Assembly: GCF_900109705.1 (NCBI RefSeq)
Contig: NZ_FOAI01000004.1
Location: 217,443-281,442 of the forward strand
From: Roseivivax marinus
GTDB taxonomy: Bacteria > Pseudomonadota > Alphaproteobacteria > Rhodobacterales > Rhodobacteraceae
Length of the DNA stretch: 64,000 bases
Direction of reading: 5' to 3'
This document shows, piece after piece, positions 17,585 to 27,373 of this stretch. The notes beneath the pieces were generated by a model. It made no database searches. It had not been told where the DNA came from and worked only from the letters and a program-made list of their open reading frames with translations. Position 1 is the stretch's first letter; every line of letters starts with the position of its first letter. Position numbers and translations under genes: made by a program.

Positions 17585-18823
17585 ATGAAAAAGAACGTCC
17601 TCATCGTCGGCGCCGGCGGCGTCGCCCAGGTCGTGGCGCACAAGTGCGCCCAGAACAACGACATCCTCGGCGATCTGCACATCGCGAGCCGTACCAAATC
17701 GAAGTGCGACGTCATCGTGGACGGCGTGCGCGAGAAGGGCGCGATGAAGGTCGAGGGCACGTTCGAGACCCACGCGCTCGACGCGACGAAATCGGCGGAC
17801 GTGGCGGACCTGATCCGGAAGACGGGCGCCGAGATCGTCATCAACGTGGGCACCGCCTTCGTGAACATGCACGTGCTCGACGGCTGCATCGAGACCGGCG
17901 CCGCCTACATCGACACCGCGATCCACGAAGAACCCGACAAGATTTGCGAGACCCCGCCGTGGTACGCCAATTACGAGTGGAAGAAGCGTGACGCCTGTGC
18001 CGAAAAGGGTGTGACGGCGATCCTGGGCGCGGGCTTCGATCCGGGCGTGGTGAACGCCTACGCGCGCTTCGCCATCGACGAGTTCATGGACGAGGTCAAA
18101 TCCATCGACATCGTCGACATCAACGCCGGCTCGCACGGGCGCTACTTCGCGACCAATTTCGACCCCGAGATCAACTTCCGCGAGTTCACTGGCGTCGTCT
18201 ACTACTGGGAAGACGGCCAGTGGAAGGAGAAGTCGATGTTCGAGACGGGTCACGAATGGGACCTGCCCGTTGTCGGCAAGCAGATGGCCTACATGTCCGG
18301 CCACGACGAGATCCACAGCCTCGCGACCAACTATCCGCAGGCCGACGTGCGCTTCTGGATGGGTTTCGGCGAGCGGTACATCACGGTCTTCACCGTGCTG
18401 AAGAACCTGGGCCTGCTGTCCGAGCAGCCGGTGACCACTGCGGAGGGGCAGGAGGTCGTGCCGCTCAAGGTCGTGAAGGCGTGCCTGCCCGACCCCAAGA
18501 GCCTCGCGCCCGACTACACCGGCAAGACCTGCATCGGCGATCTGGTGAAGGGCACCAAGGGCGGCGAAGAGGTCGAGGTCTTCGTCTACAACGTGGCCGA
18601 CCACAAGGAGGCCTACACCGAGGTGGGCAGCCAGGGCATCTCCTACACAGCCGGTGTGCCGCCGGTCGCCGCCGCGATACTGATCGCGCAAGGCGACTGG
18701 GACGCGAAGACCATGAAGAACGTCGAAGAGATGGACCCCAAGCCGTTCTTCGAAGTGCTCGACCGGATCGGCCTGCCCACGCGGGTCCGCATCGGCGACG
18801 AGGACCGCGCCTGGAACGCATGA
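17585..18823 (+). CDS. Carboxynorspermidine synthase (saccharopine dehydrogenase family)
   Basis: This 412-residue NAD(P)-dependent reductase has the N-terminal Rossmann motif VLIVGAGGVAQVVAHK, with the saccharopine-dehydrogenase central domain (YIDTAIHEEPD, ILGAGFDPGVVNAYARF) and C-terminal half. The family also includes lysine-forming enzymes, but the gene sits directly behind nspC, the arrangement of carboxynorspermidine dehydrogenase (CANSDH). It condenses aspartate semialdehyde with a diamine (putrescine or diaminopropane) and reduces the Schiff base. An AAGGGGG site lies upstream. A strong terminator follows, closing a two-gene polyamine unit. Confidence 0.9.
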   Translation: MKKNVLIVGAGGVAQVVAHKCAQNNDILGDLHIASRTKSKCDVIVDGVREKGAMKVEGTFETHALDATKSADVADLIRKTGAEIVINVGTAFVNMHVLDGCIETGAAYIDTAIHEEPDKICETPPWYANYEWKKRDACAEKGVTAILGAGFDPGVVNAYARFAIDEFMDEVKSIDIVDINAGSHGRYFATNFDPEINFREFTGVVYYWEDGQWKEKSMFETGHEWDLPVVGKQMAYMSGHDEIHSLATNYPQADVRFWMGFGERYITVFTVLKNLGLLSEQPVTTAEGQEVVPLKVVKACLPDPKSLAPDYTGKTCIGDLVKGTKGGEEVEVFVYNVADHKEAYTEVGSQGISYTAGVPPVAAAILIAQGDWDAKTMKNVEEMDPKPFFEVLDRIGLPTRVRIGDEDRAWNA

Positions 18824-18863
18824 CCGGCTGACACATCATGCGGACCCTATCGGGACGCTTTTC

Positions 18864-18900
18864 GACGGCGGCGGGGATATTCCCCGTCGCCGTTTGCATT
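18864..18900 (+). terminator. Terminator of the nspC-CANSDH unit
   Basis: Stem CGGCGGCGGGGA / TCCCCGTCGCCG, with one G-T pair, around TAT, then TTTGCATTT. The rest of the 302-bp gap up to the next gene holds no recognisable gene. Confidence 0.75.
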
Positions 18901-19125
18901 TGATGTGGGGGCGGGGTTGCCGGCTGGCCGGCTCGGTGTCTCTTCGCGCGGCGTGGACCGGCGATCTTCGAAGCCGGGGACCGCTGCACGCTGCGCGAAG
19001 CCGTGCAGCACGGGATGTAAGCGCCGTGTCCGGCGAAAGTCCCCCGCCTGCGCTGGTCCCTCGCCGGTTGGTAACGGGCGGTACCGGCCCTAGGTCACAG
19101 GTGAACTGACACAAAGGTGATCCGC

Positions 19126-20430
19126 ATGGCCGAGCGCAAGCGCATCGTGGTGGTCGGGGGCGGCGCCGCGGGGATCGGGCTTTGCCGCAGCCTCGCGCGG
19201 CGGTTCCGAGATACCCACGACGTCACTCTCATAGACCGCAACCGCACCCACGTCTGGAAGCCGCTTCTCCACGAGGTGGCCGCAGGGGTGCTGGACCCCA
19301 ACCTCGAAGAGGTCGGCTACGGCGGTCACGCGGCGCGGTGGGGCTATCGCTTCTTCCGCGGCGCGTTGGAGAAGATCGACCGCGAGCGTCAGGTGGTCAC
19401 GACGTCTCCGCTTCTGGACGAGGACGGCGACGTGCTGCTCGACCGCCACGAGATCGCCTACGACTGGTTGATCCTTGCCTTCGGCGGAGTGTCCAACGAC
19501 TTCGGCATCCCGGGCGTGCGCGACCACGCGCTGTTCCTCGAGGATCGCGGGCAGGCTGACCGCTTCCGTCAGAAGCTGCTGAACGCCTGCCTGCGCGCCA
19601 ATGCACGCCGCGCCGAGGGCGAGGATGCGACCGTGCCCATCGTCATCGTCGGTGGCGGCGCCACCGGCGTCGAGCTGTCGGCCGAGCTGGTCCACGCCGC
19701 GCGCGTGCTCAATTCCTATGGGCTGGAGAGCTTTCCGTCCGACGCCATGCGGATCACGCTGCTGGAGGCTGGGCCGCGCCTGCTTCCCGCGCTGGGCGAG
19801 GACGTGGTCGCCAAGGTCGAGGATGAGCTGACCAGCATCGGCGTTGACGTCCGGACAGGCGCGAAAGTGACCGAGGTCCGCGCCGACGCGGTGTCGGTCG
19901 AGGGCATGGAAGACCTGCCGGCCACACTGGTTCTGTGGGCCACGGGCATTCGCGGCGACCCGGCAGTCGCGGACATGAGCGATCTGGAGTTGTCCAAGGC
20001 CGACCGGATCCTCGTGAACCCCGACCTGCGCACCGTGACCGACGACCATATCCTCGCGATCGGAGATTGCGCCCATTGCGAGCCTCCCGGGCAGGACGGA
20101 CCTATCCCGCCACGGGCGCAGGCGGCGCACCAGATGGCGGACCACGCGGTCGAGGTCATCGCGGCGCTGGAGGCCGGGCGCACGCCCGAGCCGTTCACGT
20201 ATCGCGACCACGGGGCGCTGGTCTCGCTCAGCCGATTCGCCACCGTGGGCAGCCTGATGGGCAACCTCGCCGGGGGGCGCGTCGCGATCGAGGGGCGGCT
20301 GGCGCGTGCGGCCTACCTGTCGCTCTACCGGCTGCACATCATCTCGATGCACGGCTGGCTGCGCGGGCTGGCGCGCCTCGCGGCCAAGCCGCTGGGGCGG
20401 GCGGTGCGTCCGCAAATCAAGCTCCACTGA
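19126..20430 (+). CDS. Type II NADH dehydrogenase-like FAD oxidoreductase
   Basis: This 434-residue two-dinucleotide-fold flavoprotein has the FAD motif VVVGGGAAGIGLC at the N-terminus and the NAD(P) motif VIVGGGATGVELSAE near residue 175. The third FAD motif, AIGDCAHC, is near residue 310, followed by the C-terminal amphipathic stretch of NDH-2 enzymes. NDH-2 feeds electrons from NADH to quinone without pumping protons. Sulfide:quinone reductases share the fold but lack this C-terminus. ATG 19126 with AAAGG upstream is preferred to the GTG three codons earlier. The gene stands alone. Confidence 0.85.
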   Translation: MAERKRIVVVGGGAAGIGLCRSLARRFRDTHDVTLIDRNRTHVWKPLLHEVAAGVLDPNLEEVGYGGHAARWGYRFFRGALEKIDRERQVVTTSPLLDEDGDVLLDRHEIAYDWLILAFGGVSNDFGIPGVRDHALFLEDRGQADRFRQKLLNACLRANARRAEGEDATVPIVIVGGGATGVELSAELVHAARVLNSYGLESFPSDAMRITLLEAGPRLLPALGEDVVAKVEDELTSIGVDVRTGAKVTEVRADAVSVEGMEDLPATLVLWATGIRGDPAVADMSDLELSKADRILVNPDLRTVTDDHILAIGDCAHCEPPGQDGPIPPRAQAAHQMADHAVEVIAALEAGRTPEPFTYRDHGALVSLSRFATVGSLMGNLAGGRVAIEGRLARAAYLSLYRLHIISMHGWLRGLARLAAKPLGRAVRPQIKLH

Positions 20431-20753
20431 GCGAAACGAGACGACGAACAAAAGCGCCACTTGGGCGCGGGACACCGGGCTGCGCGTCGCGCGCCGCACC
20501 TGCCATCGTGGGTGTCGCCCGAAACAGGCCGAACCGTCGTCGAGCGCGGTCTTCGCTGCTCGTGTCGGCAGGGCCGCGCAGTCCAAATGCCGCGAGCGAA
20601 GGCGGGCTGCTCGAAAGAGAGGTGTCGCCGGTCTTCGGGAGCCCGGCTGGAAACGCACCTCGCGGCAGTCGCCGTTCACATATGGGCGAAGCGCCGCGCG
20701 ATGGGGCGATGCAGGATTGCCGTGACAGCGCTTGCGCCGTATCCCTGCCATCC
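20431..20753 (+). other. Upstream region of the DUF1007/NicO pair
   Basis: There is no gene in these 323 bp. I looked for a cobalamin or nickel riboswitch and saw no conserved box. A GCGCC-ACTTG-GGCGC inverted repeat lies near 20455. Confidence 0.35.
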
Positions 20754-21386
20754 ATGATACGCACCGTCGCCACTGCCGCCCTGATCCTCGTGCCCGCGAG
20801 CCTGACCGCGCATCCGCACGTCTTCGTCGACAGCGAGCTGACCGTCGAAGTTGACGACGCAGGCCGCATCACCGGCACCCGGATGACGTGGACCTACGAC
20901 GAGTTCTTCACTCTTCTGATCCTAGAGGACATGGGGCTCGATGCCGACGCGGACGGGCAGTTGACCGAGGACGAGCGCGCGGCTCTGCTCAACTTCGACT
21001 TCGAGACCTGGCCCGAGGGCTTCGAGGGCGATCTCTACCTTTATGCAGCGGACGGCACCCAGGTGCCGCTGGGCCATCCCGACTCGATTTCGGCGGACGT
21101 GGTCGACGGCAAGATCGTCTCGACGCACACCCGCACGGTCGATGCCGCCCCGGCCGAAGGCGCCACGCTCCGGCAATACGATCCGACCTACTACGTCGCC
21201 TACACGCTGCAGACCGTAGCCGTCGACGGGCCCTGCACGGCCTCGGTGGACGCGCCCGATCCCGATGCCGGCGAAGAGGCTCTGGCGCAGGCGCTCGAAG
21301 AGGCAAGCGAGGACCAGTTCGAGGTGCTCGAGCTTGGCATCCATTACGCGGACGAGATCAGGCTGTCATGCGGCTCCTCCTCCTAG
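20754..21386 (+). CDS. DUF1007 family periplasmic protein
   Basis: This 210-residue protein has a signal peptide (residues 1-19, cleavage after LTA). The mature protein starts with [15 protein letters not shown], the typical opening of DUF1007 and rich in potential metal ligands. A segment with EF-hand-like spacing, [12 protein letters not shown], follows near residue 62. The family is nearly always next to a NicO/RcnA-like permease, as here: the stop lies 18 bases inside the next gene. It is therefore probably the periplasmic partner of a nickel, cobalt or similar metal transporter. The function is inferred from context. Confidence 0.8.
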   Translation: MIRTVATAALILVPASLTAHPHVFVDSELTVEVDDAGRITGTRMTWTYDEFFTLLILEDMGLDADADGQLTEDERAALLNFDFETWPEGFEGDLYLYAADGTQVPLGHPDSISADVVDGKIVSTHTRTVDAAPAEGATLRQYDPTYYVAYTLQTVAVDGPCTASVDAPDPDAGEEALAQALEEASEDQFEVLELGIHYADEIRLSCGSSS

Positions 21387-22285
21387 GCGCGGCGCTCGGG
21401 CTCTGCGCGGCGGCCGCTTGGCTCTGGGCCTTCGGTGGCGCCGACGTGGTGGCCGCATGGGCCGCTGCCGGGCAGTCGCAGGCCCAGCGGGCGATGGCCG
21501 GTGCGCTGCGGTCGCTTCGGGCGGGAGACCCGGGTGCGCTTGCGACCCTCTGCGGGCTGGCCTTCAGCTACGGTGTGTTCCACGCGGCTGGTCCGGGCCA
21601 CGGCAAGGTCCTGATCGGGGGCTACGGCGTTGCCCGCAGGGTGGCCCTGGCCAAGCTCTCGGGCATCGCGATCCTGTCGAGCCTCGCGCAGGCGGCAGGC
21701 GCGGTGCTGCTGGTCTACGGCGCGCTCTGGCTGCTGGGCTGGGGCCGGACGGAGATGACCGCCGCCGCCGAGAGCTGGTTCGCCCCCGCGAGCTATGCCG
21801 CCATCGCGGCGGTGGGCGCCTATCTCGTGCTGCGCGGGGCGGGCAAGCTCTGGCGCGCGCGACGGCGCGGTGGCGGACATGGCGGGGATCATGCGGTCCA
21901 CGATCACTCCGGCGGCGTCTGCTCGAGCTGCGGACACGTGCATGGCCCCGACCCGGCGGCCGCTGCACGCGTGAGCTCCCTGCGGGAAGCCGCGGCACTG
22001 GTCGGCGCGGTGGCGATCCGGCCCTGCACCGGCGCGCTGTTCCTGCTGATCCTCACCGCACAGATGGGCATCGCAGCGGCGGGCATCCTCGCGACCTTCG
22101 CCATGGGCCTCGGCACGGCCGTCGTTACGGTCGGGGCAGCCGTCGCCGCCGTCACCGTCCGCGAAGGCATGGTCGCGCGGCTGGCGCAGGGCGGCTCTGC
22201 CGCGCGCCTTCTGGCCGGGATCGAGATGCTTGCGGGCGGGGTCGTCGCGGCGCTGGCGCTGCAGTTGATGCTGCGCGCGCTCTAG
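21368..22285 (+). CDS. NicO/RcnA-family metal transporter
   Basis: This 305-residue membrane protein has six or so hydrophobic segments. The family motif HAAGPGHGK lies near residue 75, and a long cytoplasmic loop is rich in His and Cys ([13 protein letters not shown], then CSSCGHVHG), a likely metal-binding sensor. A second metal-site helix follows with [12 protein letters not shown]. RcnA-type members export nickel and cobalt and NicO-type members import them; the direction cannot be settled here. It overlaps the DUF1007 gene by 19 bp, indicating translational coupling. Confidence 0.85.
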   Translation: MRLLLLGAALGLCAAAAWLWAFGGADVVAAWAAAGQSQAQRAMAGALRSLRAGDPGALATLCGLAFSYGVFHAAGPGHGKVLIGGYGVARRVALAKLSGIAILSSLAQAAGAVLLVYGALWLLGWGRTEMTAAAESWFAPASYAAIAAVGAYLVLRGAGKLWRARRRGGGHGGDHAVHDHSGGVCSSCGHVHGPDPAAAARVSSLREAAALVGAVAIRPCTGALFLLILTAQMGIAAAGILATFAMGLGTAVVTVGAAVAAVTVREGMVARLAQGGSAARLLAGIEMLAGGVVAALALQLMLRAL

Positions 22286-22632
22286 GTCCGCGCAACCCGT
22301 TGGGTGGTGCTGTCGGGGGCCTGCGGCTGGGATATTTTACCAAGAAGAAGCGGATCGCTCGCGGTCGCATGAAGGTCTCCTTACGGGGCGAGCGCGGGTG
22401 CCTGCGGCAGGGGTAATCTGGCCGAGAAGACGCGGGCGCGCGGAGGTAAAGGCCGGCCGGGCGGAAAGCGTCGCAGGCCGCTTGAGCCGCGGAAAACTGG
22501 CGCGTCGTCGTCTCGGGCTCATGCCGGCTCGGCGCGCTGTGTGCGCGGGCGGGGAGGTGGGCCGATCCTCGGTGCGGCGGCGCACGGCGGGCGCGCTTGC
22601 CGGGCAGGAGCGCCGCGCGTAAGGCCTCGGCC
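22286..22632. other. Intergenic region before the MATE gene
   Basis: No gene is seen in 347 bp. It contains GGGATATTTTACCAAGAAGA near 22330 and a related degenerate copy (CTGGCCGAGAAGACGCGG) about 90 bases on. I see no clear function. Confidence 0.35.
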
Positions 22633-24006
22633 ATGAGCCCCCGGTCCATGACATATCCCGCGCATGTCCGCGCCGTCCTGACGCTCGGCCTGCCGCTGAT
22701 CGGCGGGCATCTCGCGCAGTTCCTGATCGGGCTGACCGACACCATGATGCTGGGCTGGTACGGCGCCGAGGCGCTGGCGGCGCTGACGCTGGCGCACACG
22801 GCCTTCTTCACGCTGTTCCTCCTCGGCACCGGGATCGCGTGGGCGGTGATGCCCATGGTCGCGAGCTACGCCGCGCAGGGCGACCAGGTCAGCATCCGGC
22901 GCGCCACGCGCATGGGACTGTGGCTGTCGCTCCTGTTCTTCGCGCTGACGGTGCCGCCCCTGTGGCTGTCCGAGCCGATCCTGCTGGCGCTGGGGCAGGA
23001 GGCGCGGGTGTCGGCGAACGCCCAGACCTACCTGCGGGTGGCGCTTTGGGGCATGGCGCCGGCGCTTGGGGTGATGGTGCTCAAGAGCTATCTCGCCGGG
23101 CTCGAGCACACCCGCATCGTGTTCTGGATCACCGGCCTCGCCGCGGTGCTGAACGCCGGGTTCAACTGGGTGCTGATCTTCGGCCACCTCGGCGCGCCGG
23201 AACTGGGCATCCGAGGGGCGGCGATCGCGTCGGTGCTGACGCACGCCGTGTCGCTGGCCGGTGTCGTGCTGTATGCCCGTGCGAAGCTGCCCGAACACGA
23301 CCTTTTCGCCCGCTTCTGGAAGCCCGACTGGGAGATGTTCGGGCAGGTCTTCCGCCTCGGTTGGCCGATCGGGCTGACCAACCTCTCGGAGGTCGGGCTG
23401 TTCGCGGCCTCGGCCTTCATGATGGGCGCGATCGGGACCGTGGCGCTGGCGGCCCACGGGATCGCGGTGCAGCTCGCCACGGCGGCGTTCATGATCCACA
23501 TGGGGCTGTCGAACGCCGCGACGGTGCGTGCGGGCAATGCCTTCGGACGCAACGATGCGGGCCACCTGGTGCGCGGCGCCTGGGCGGTGATCGCGATTTC
23601 GGTGGCGGTGGCCTGCGTCACGGTGGCTGTCTTCGTTCTGATGCCCGAGCCGCTGGTGGGCGCCTTCCTCGACCCCGCCGACCCCGACCGTGCGGCGATC
23701 GTCGAGGCGGGGGTGAGCCTTCTGATCGTTGCGGCGCTGTTCCAGCTGGTGGACGGCGCGCAGGTGATCGCGCTCGGGCTGTTGCGCGGGGTGCAGGACA
23801 CGCGCGTGCCGATGGTCATGGCGGCGGTCGCCTACTGGGGCCTCGGACTGCCGGCGGCGTGGGCGTTCGGCTTCGGCCTTGGCTGGGGCGGGCCGGGGAT
23901 CTGGCTCGGCCTCGTCATCGGGCTGGGCGCGGCGGGCGTGTTCCTCATGTGGCGCTTCTGGTCGCGCGCGGTGCCTCAGGCCGAGGCGCGACCGACGCTG
24001 GCCTGA
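22633..24006 (+). CDS. MATE-family multidrug/Na+ antiporter
   Basis: This protein of about 457 residues has twelve hydrophobic segments in two homologous halves (LTLGLPLIGGHLAQFLIGLTDTMMLGWYG begins the first and VFRLGWPIGLTNLSEVGLFAASAFMMG the second), the usual MATE layout and length. Such pumps extrude cationic drugs using Na+ or H+. It belongs to the NorM/DinF side of the family. The start is uncertain: ATG 22633 or ATG 22648 would both keep the first helix whole. The substrate is unknown. Confidence 0.85.
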   Translation: MSPRSMTYPAHVRAVLTLGLPLIGGHLAQFLIGLTDTMMLGWYGAEALAALTLAHTAFFTLFLLGTGIAWAVMPMVASYAAQGDQVSIRRATRMGLWLSLLFFALTVPPLWLSEPILLALGQEARVSANAQTYLRVALWGMAPALGVMVLKSYLAGLEHTRIVFWITGLAAVLNAGFNWVLIFGHLGAPELGIRGAAIASVLTHAVSLAGVVLYARAKLPEHDLFARFWKPDWEMFGQVFRLGWPIGLTNLSEVGLFAASAFMMGAIGTVALAAHGIAVQLATAAFMIHMGLSNAATVRAGNAFGRNDAGHLVRGAWAVIAISVAVACVTVAVFVLMPEPLVGAFLDPADPDRAAIVEAGVSLLIVAALFQLVDGAQVIALGLLRGVQDTRVPMVMAAVAYWGLGLPAAWAFGFGLGWGGPGIWLGLVIGLGAAGVFLMWRFWSRAVPQAEARPTLA

Positions 24007-24105
24007 GCGCGCGCGCCCGCGCCCGCGGGGTCGGGCATTCCGGACTGCACCCGCTGGCGGAGCGTGCTAGACCCTTTCGCGACAGACGACGCAGCGGGGA
24101 TCGGC

Positions 24106-24726
24106 ATGGACTGGTATTACGTGAAGGACGGTGCGCAGGAGGGGCCGGTCACCGAGGCCGACCTCGAGGAATTGGCCCGCGACGGGATCGTGCGCGGCGA
24201 CACGCTGGTCTGGCGGCCGGGGCTGCAGGAATGGCAGCCGGCCTACGATCATGTGGCGGGCGTCACGCCTCCGCCGGTGACCCAGCGCGACACCAGCCTG
24301 CCGGAAGGCGTGCCCGGCAATCCGCGCGAGGCACACGCCTCGGGCGGCGCAGCGGCCAATCACCGGGGCGCCGAGGGGCCGGACGCGGACTACACCGCGC
24401 AATCGGGCTTCGTGGACGCGGCCAAGAAGTTCTTCGGCAACTACGCCACCTTCTCGGGGCGCAGCAATCGCGGCGAGTTCTGGTTCTGGGTCCTCGACAA
24501 TCTCGCGATCTCGCTTCTCGTTTCGTTTGTCCTCGGTGATACCGGGTCGAGCCTGTGGAGCCTCGTCACGCTGATCCCGTCCTTCGCGTTGGGCGCGCGG
24601 CGACTGCACGACATCGGCCGGTCGGGATGGTGGCAGCTTCTGATCCTGCTGCCGGTCGTCGGGCTGCTGGTCCTGATCTACTGGTTCGCACAGCGGCCCG
24701 AGCCGGGGCCGAACCGCTACGGCTGA
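24106..24726 (+). CDS. GYF-like/DUF805 membrane protein
   Basis: This is a 206-residue two-domain protein. Residues 1-50 (DWYYVKDGAQEGPVTEADLEELARDG) form a GYF_2 domain, a small peptide-binding module. After a low-complexity linker, residues about 105-205 form a DUF805 domain with FFGNYATFSGRSNRGEFW, two or three membrane segments and the conserved ARRLHDIGRSGWW. DUF805 proteins are inner-membrane proteins of unknown role. GCGGGGA precedes ATG 24106, and the frame extends upstream without conservation. Confidence 0.8.
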   Translation: MDWYYVKDGAQEGPVTEADLEELARDGIVRGDTLVWRPGLQEWQPAYDHVAGVTPPPVTQRDTSLPEGVPGNPREAHASGGAAANHRGAEGPDADYTAQSGFVDAAKKFFGNYATFSGRSNRGEFWFWVLDNLAISLLVSFVLGDTGSSLWSLVTLIPSFALGARRLHDIGRSGWWQLLILLPVVGLLVLIYWFAQRPEPGPNRYG

Positions 24727-24804
24727 CCGGCGCGGCTTGCACCGGGCGACGGGCATCTCTAGAAGCGCGGCGTCCGGGACACGAGATGACGGGAAGGGTC
24801 TGAC

Positions 24805-25902
24805 ATGGGCTTTCGCATGGGCATCGTGGGCTTGCCGAACGTGGGCAAGTCGACGCTCTTCAACGCGCTGACGAAAACCGCCGCGGCGCAGGCGGCGAAC
24901 TTTCCCTTCTGCACGATCGAGCCCAACGTGGGCGACGTCGCGGTGCCGGACCGGCGCCTCGCGCAGCTGGCCGAGATCGCCAAGTCCAAGCAGGTGATCC
25001 CCGCGCGGCTGACCTTCGTGGACATCGCGGGCCTCGTGAAGGGCGCATCGAAGGGCGAGGGCCTCGGCAACCAGTTCCTCGCCAACATCCGCGAGGTCGA
25101 CGCCATCGCCCACGTGCTGCGCTGCTTCGAGGACGAGGACGTCACCCACGTGGACGGCCGCGTCGACCCGGTGGCGGACGCCGAGACCATCGAGACCGAG
25201 CTGATGATCGCCGACATGGAGTCGATCGAGAAGCGGATGCAGAACCTCGTTCGCAAGATCCGCGGCGGCGACAAGGAGGCAGTCCAGCAGGAGCGCCTGC
25301 TCAAGATGGCGATGGAGGCGCTGGAGAACGGCCAGCCCGCGCGCACCGTCGAGATCGCCGACGACGACCGCAAGGCATGGCGGATGCTGCAACTGCTGAC
25401 GCAGAAGCCGGTACTCTACGTGTGCAACGTGGACGAGGCCGAGGCCGGCACCGGCAATGCGCAGTCCGAGCGCGTGGCCGCCATGGCCGCCGAGCAGGGC
25501 AACGCCCACGTGGTGATCTCGGCCAAGATCGAGGAAGAGATCAGCCAGCTCGACGCCGAGGAGGCCGAGATGTTCCTCTCGGAGATGGGGCTGGAAGAAG
25601 CGGGTCTCGACCGGCTCATCAAGGCGGGCTACGGGCTCTTGCACCTCGAGACCTACTTCACCGTCGGGCCGAAAGAGGCGCGCGCCTGGACCATCCCCGT
25701 GGGCACGCTGGCGCCGCAGGCGGCGGGCGTCATCCACGGCGACTTCGAGAAGGGCTTCATCCGCGCCGAGACCATCGGCTACGACGATTACGTCGCGCTG
25801 GGCGGCGAGCAGGCCGCCAAGGACGCCGGCAAGATGCGCGCGGAAGGCAAGGCCTACACCGTGCGCGACGGCGACGTGATGCACTTCCTCTTCAACACCT
25901 GA
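24805..25902 (+). CDS. ychF: Redox-regulated ATPase YchF
   Basis: This 365-residue OBG-family P-loop protein has the Walker A GLPNVGKS at residues 9-16 and switch regions with [14 protein letters not shown]. The specificity motif is NVDE instead of NKxD, which explains ATP over GTP preference in this family. A coiled-coil domain follows, and a C-terminal TGS domain ends in [12 protein letters not shown]. YchF associates with ribosomes and is involved in translation and oxidative-stress responses. It is a housekeeping gene and usually lies near pth; here they are 14 kb apart. Confidence 0.96.
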   Translation: MGFRMGIVGLPNVGKSTLFNALTKTAAAQAANFPFCTIEPNVGDVAVPDRRLAQLAEIAKSKQVIPARLTFVDIAGLVKGASKGEGLGNQFLANIREVDAIAHVLRCFEDEDVTHVDGRVDPVADAETIETELMIADMESIEKRMQNLVRKIRGGDKEAVQQERLLKMAMEALENGQPARTVEIADDDRKAWRMLQLLTQKPVLYVCNVDEAEAGTGNAQSERVAAMAAEQGNAHVVISAKIEEEISQLDAEEAEMFLSEMGLEEAGLDRLIKAGYGLLHLETYFTVGPKEARAWTIPVGTLAPQAAGVIHGDFEKGFIRAETIGYDDYVALGGEQAAKDAGKMRAEGKAYTVRDGDVMHFLFNT

Positions 25903-26034
25903 GGCCGCGGCCGGCGCGTTGCTGTCCGCTGCGCGCCGTCCCGGGGCCGCGGGAACTTTTCACCCCCGGTTCGCCTTGAGGCAGTAGAGACCGCTTCCGC
26001 TGTTGGAGTGCGGTCCGGGGGGACTTGCATCGAC

Positions 26035-27153
26035 ATGACCGACCGACCGTCGCCAGCGCCCGGATCGCGCCCCGCGGCGTCCTGGCCGTTGACCATTCTG
26101 GCCAGCGTCACGCTCGTCGCTGCGCTGATCGTGGCGAAGGCCTTTCTCATGCCCATCGTGCTGGCTCTGCTGCTGAACCTCGTGTTCTCTCCCGTGCGCC
26201 GCTGGGCATCGCGGCGCGGCGTGCCGCCGGGGCTGACCTCGCTTGCCGTGGTGCTGGTGCTGTTCGTGGGCGTCGGCGCGCTGGCGCTCGCGCTGTCCGG
26301 CCCGATCCAGGATTACGCGCAGCGCGGACCCGAGATCGCCCAACAGGTTGAAAGCAAGCTGCGCTCGGTCTCGCAGATGATCGAACGCGTGTCGGAGGCC
26401 GGCAAGCAGGTGGGCGAGATGGCCGCCGGGGGCGACGAGGAGGCCGAGCGCGTGGTCGTGGCCGGGCCCGACCCGCTGACCATGCTGATCCTGTCGACGC
26501 CCGCGGTGCTGGCGCAGGCGTGCTTTACGCTGATCCTGCTGTTCTTCCTGATGTCATCGGGCGACCTGTTCTACGAGAAGATCGTGCAGGCGGCGCCGAC
26601 CTTCGCGGACAAGCGGCGCGCCATCGGCGTGGCATACGACATCGAGCGCAAGCTCAGCCGCTACTTCGCGACCATCACCGTCATCAACTTCGGGCTGGGC
26701 GCGGCCATCGGCATCGCGCTCTGGGTGCTTGGAATGCCGAATCCGCTGCTCTTCGGAGTGATGGGCGCGCTTCTGAACTTCGTGCCGTTCATCGGTGCGG
26801 TGCTCGGAATGCTGCTGACCTTCGCCATCGGTATCGTCACCTTCGACATGCTGGGCCAGGCGGCGCTGGTCGCGGGCGTCTACTTCGGCCTGACGGCGAT
26901 CGAGGGTCAGTTCGTTACACCCTACGCCGTGGGGCGGCGGCTCGAGCTGAACCCGGTCATCGTCTTCATTGCCGTGGCCTTCTGGGGCTGGGCATGGTCG
27001 GTGATCGGAATGTTCATCGCCGTGCCGGTGCTGATCGCGATCCGCGTCTTCTGCGAGAACGCCGAGCGGCTCCAGACCGTGGCGATCTTCCTCGCCGGGG
27101 CCGAACCCGAACGCGAGCCCGAGCCGTCGAAGACAGCCGGGGCAGGGCGCTGA
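26035..27153 (+). CDS. AI-2E family (PerM/TqsA-like) transporter
   Basis: This 372-residue membrane protein has about eight hydrophobic segments: two near the N-terminus (WPLTILASVTLVAALIVAK, then AVVLVLFVGVGALALAL), a soluble coiled portion, then the conserved C-terminal cluster FVPFIGAVLGMLLTFAIG and GQFVTPYAVGRRLELNPV. It matches the AI-2E/PerM family, with members implicated in autoinducer-2 export or Na+/H+ exchange; the specific role is unknown. ATG 26035 is preferred because the earlier in-frame start adds a short non-conserved leader. A strong hairpin follows the gene. Confidence 0.85.
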   Translation: MTDRPSPAPGSRPAASWPLTILASVTLVAALIVAKAFLMPIVLALLLNLVFSPVRRWASRRGVPPGLTSLAVVLVLFVGVGALALALSGPIQDYAQRGPEIAQQVESKLRSVSQMIERVSEAGKQVGEMAAGGDEEAERVVVAGPDPLTMLILSTPAVLAQACFTLILLFFLMSSGDLFYEKIVQAAPTFADKRRAIGVAYDIERKLSRYFATITVINFGLGAAIGIALWVLGMPNPLLFGVMGALLNFVPFIGAVLGMLLTFAIGIVTFDMLGQAALVAGVYFGLTAIEGQFVTPYAVGRRLELNPVIVFIAVAFWGWAWSVIGMFIAVPVLIAIRVFCENAERLQTVAIFLAGAEPEREPEPSKTAGAGR

Positions 27154-27160
27154 GGCAGGG

Positions 27161-27194
27161 CGCGCCGCGCTTCGGACAGTCCGGGCGCGGCGCG
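27161..27194. terminator. GC-rich hairpin between convergent transcripts
   Basis: Arms CGCGCCGCGC (27161-27170) and GCGCGGCGCG (27185-27194) are exact complements, and the loop contains a second CGGA-CAG-TCCG stem. It lies between the AI-2E gene and the tail of the formate dehydrogenase operon and could stop both. No T-run follows on either strand. Confidence 0.6.
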
Positions 27195-27199
27195 GCCGG

Positions 27200-27367
27200 T
27201 CACTCGGCCATCGGGTCGCCGGGCTCTTCGGGGCCGGCCTCGCCCAGCCGTACCGTGCGGTTGTCGGCGGTGGCCGTGGCCGAGGTGTGCTCGAGGCTGG
27301 TGAGGACGAACCACGCCCCCACGGTCAGGACGGCGAGCGCGACGAAGGCAAGCGCCATGGACTTCAT
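27200..27367 (-). CDS. Small membrane protein at the tail of the formate dehydrogenase operon
   Basis: This 55-residue protein begins MKSMALAFVALAVLTVGAWFVL, a single N-terminal membrane segment, followed by a short acidic, exported or cytoplasmic tail. AAAGGAG lies nine bases before the ATG and overlaps the end of the WD40-cytochrome gene, whose stop is only six bases away, so translation is probably coupled. No family was recognised. Position and coupling suggest a role with the membrane-bound formate dehydrogenase complex, for example in assembly, which is inference. Confidence 0.7.
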   Translation of the reverse strand: MKSMALAFVALAVLTVGAWFVLTSLEHTSATATADNRTVRLGEAGPEEPGDPMAE

Positions 27368-27373
27368 GTCAGT

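Noticed and set aside
20431..20753. Cobalamin or nickel riboswitch before the NicO gene
   Set aside because: No B12-box or NiCo-type conserved sequence was seen.
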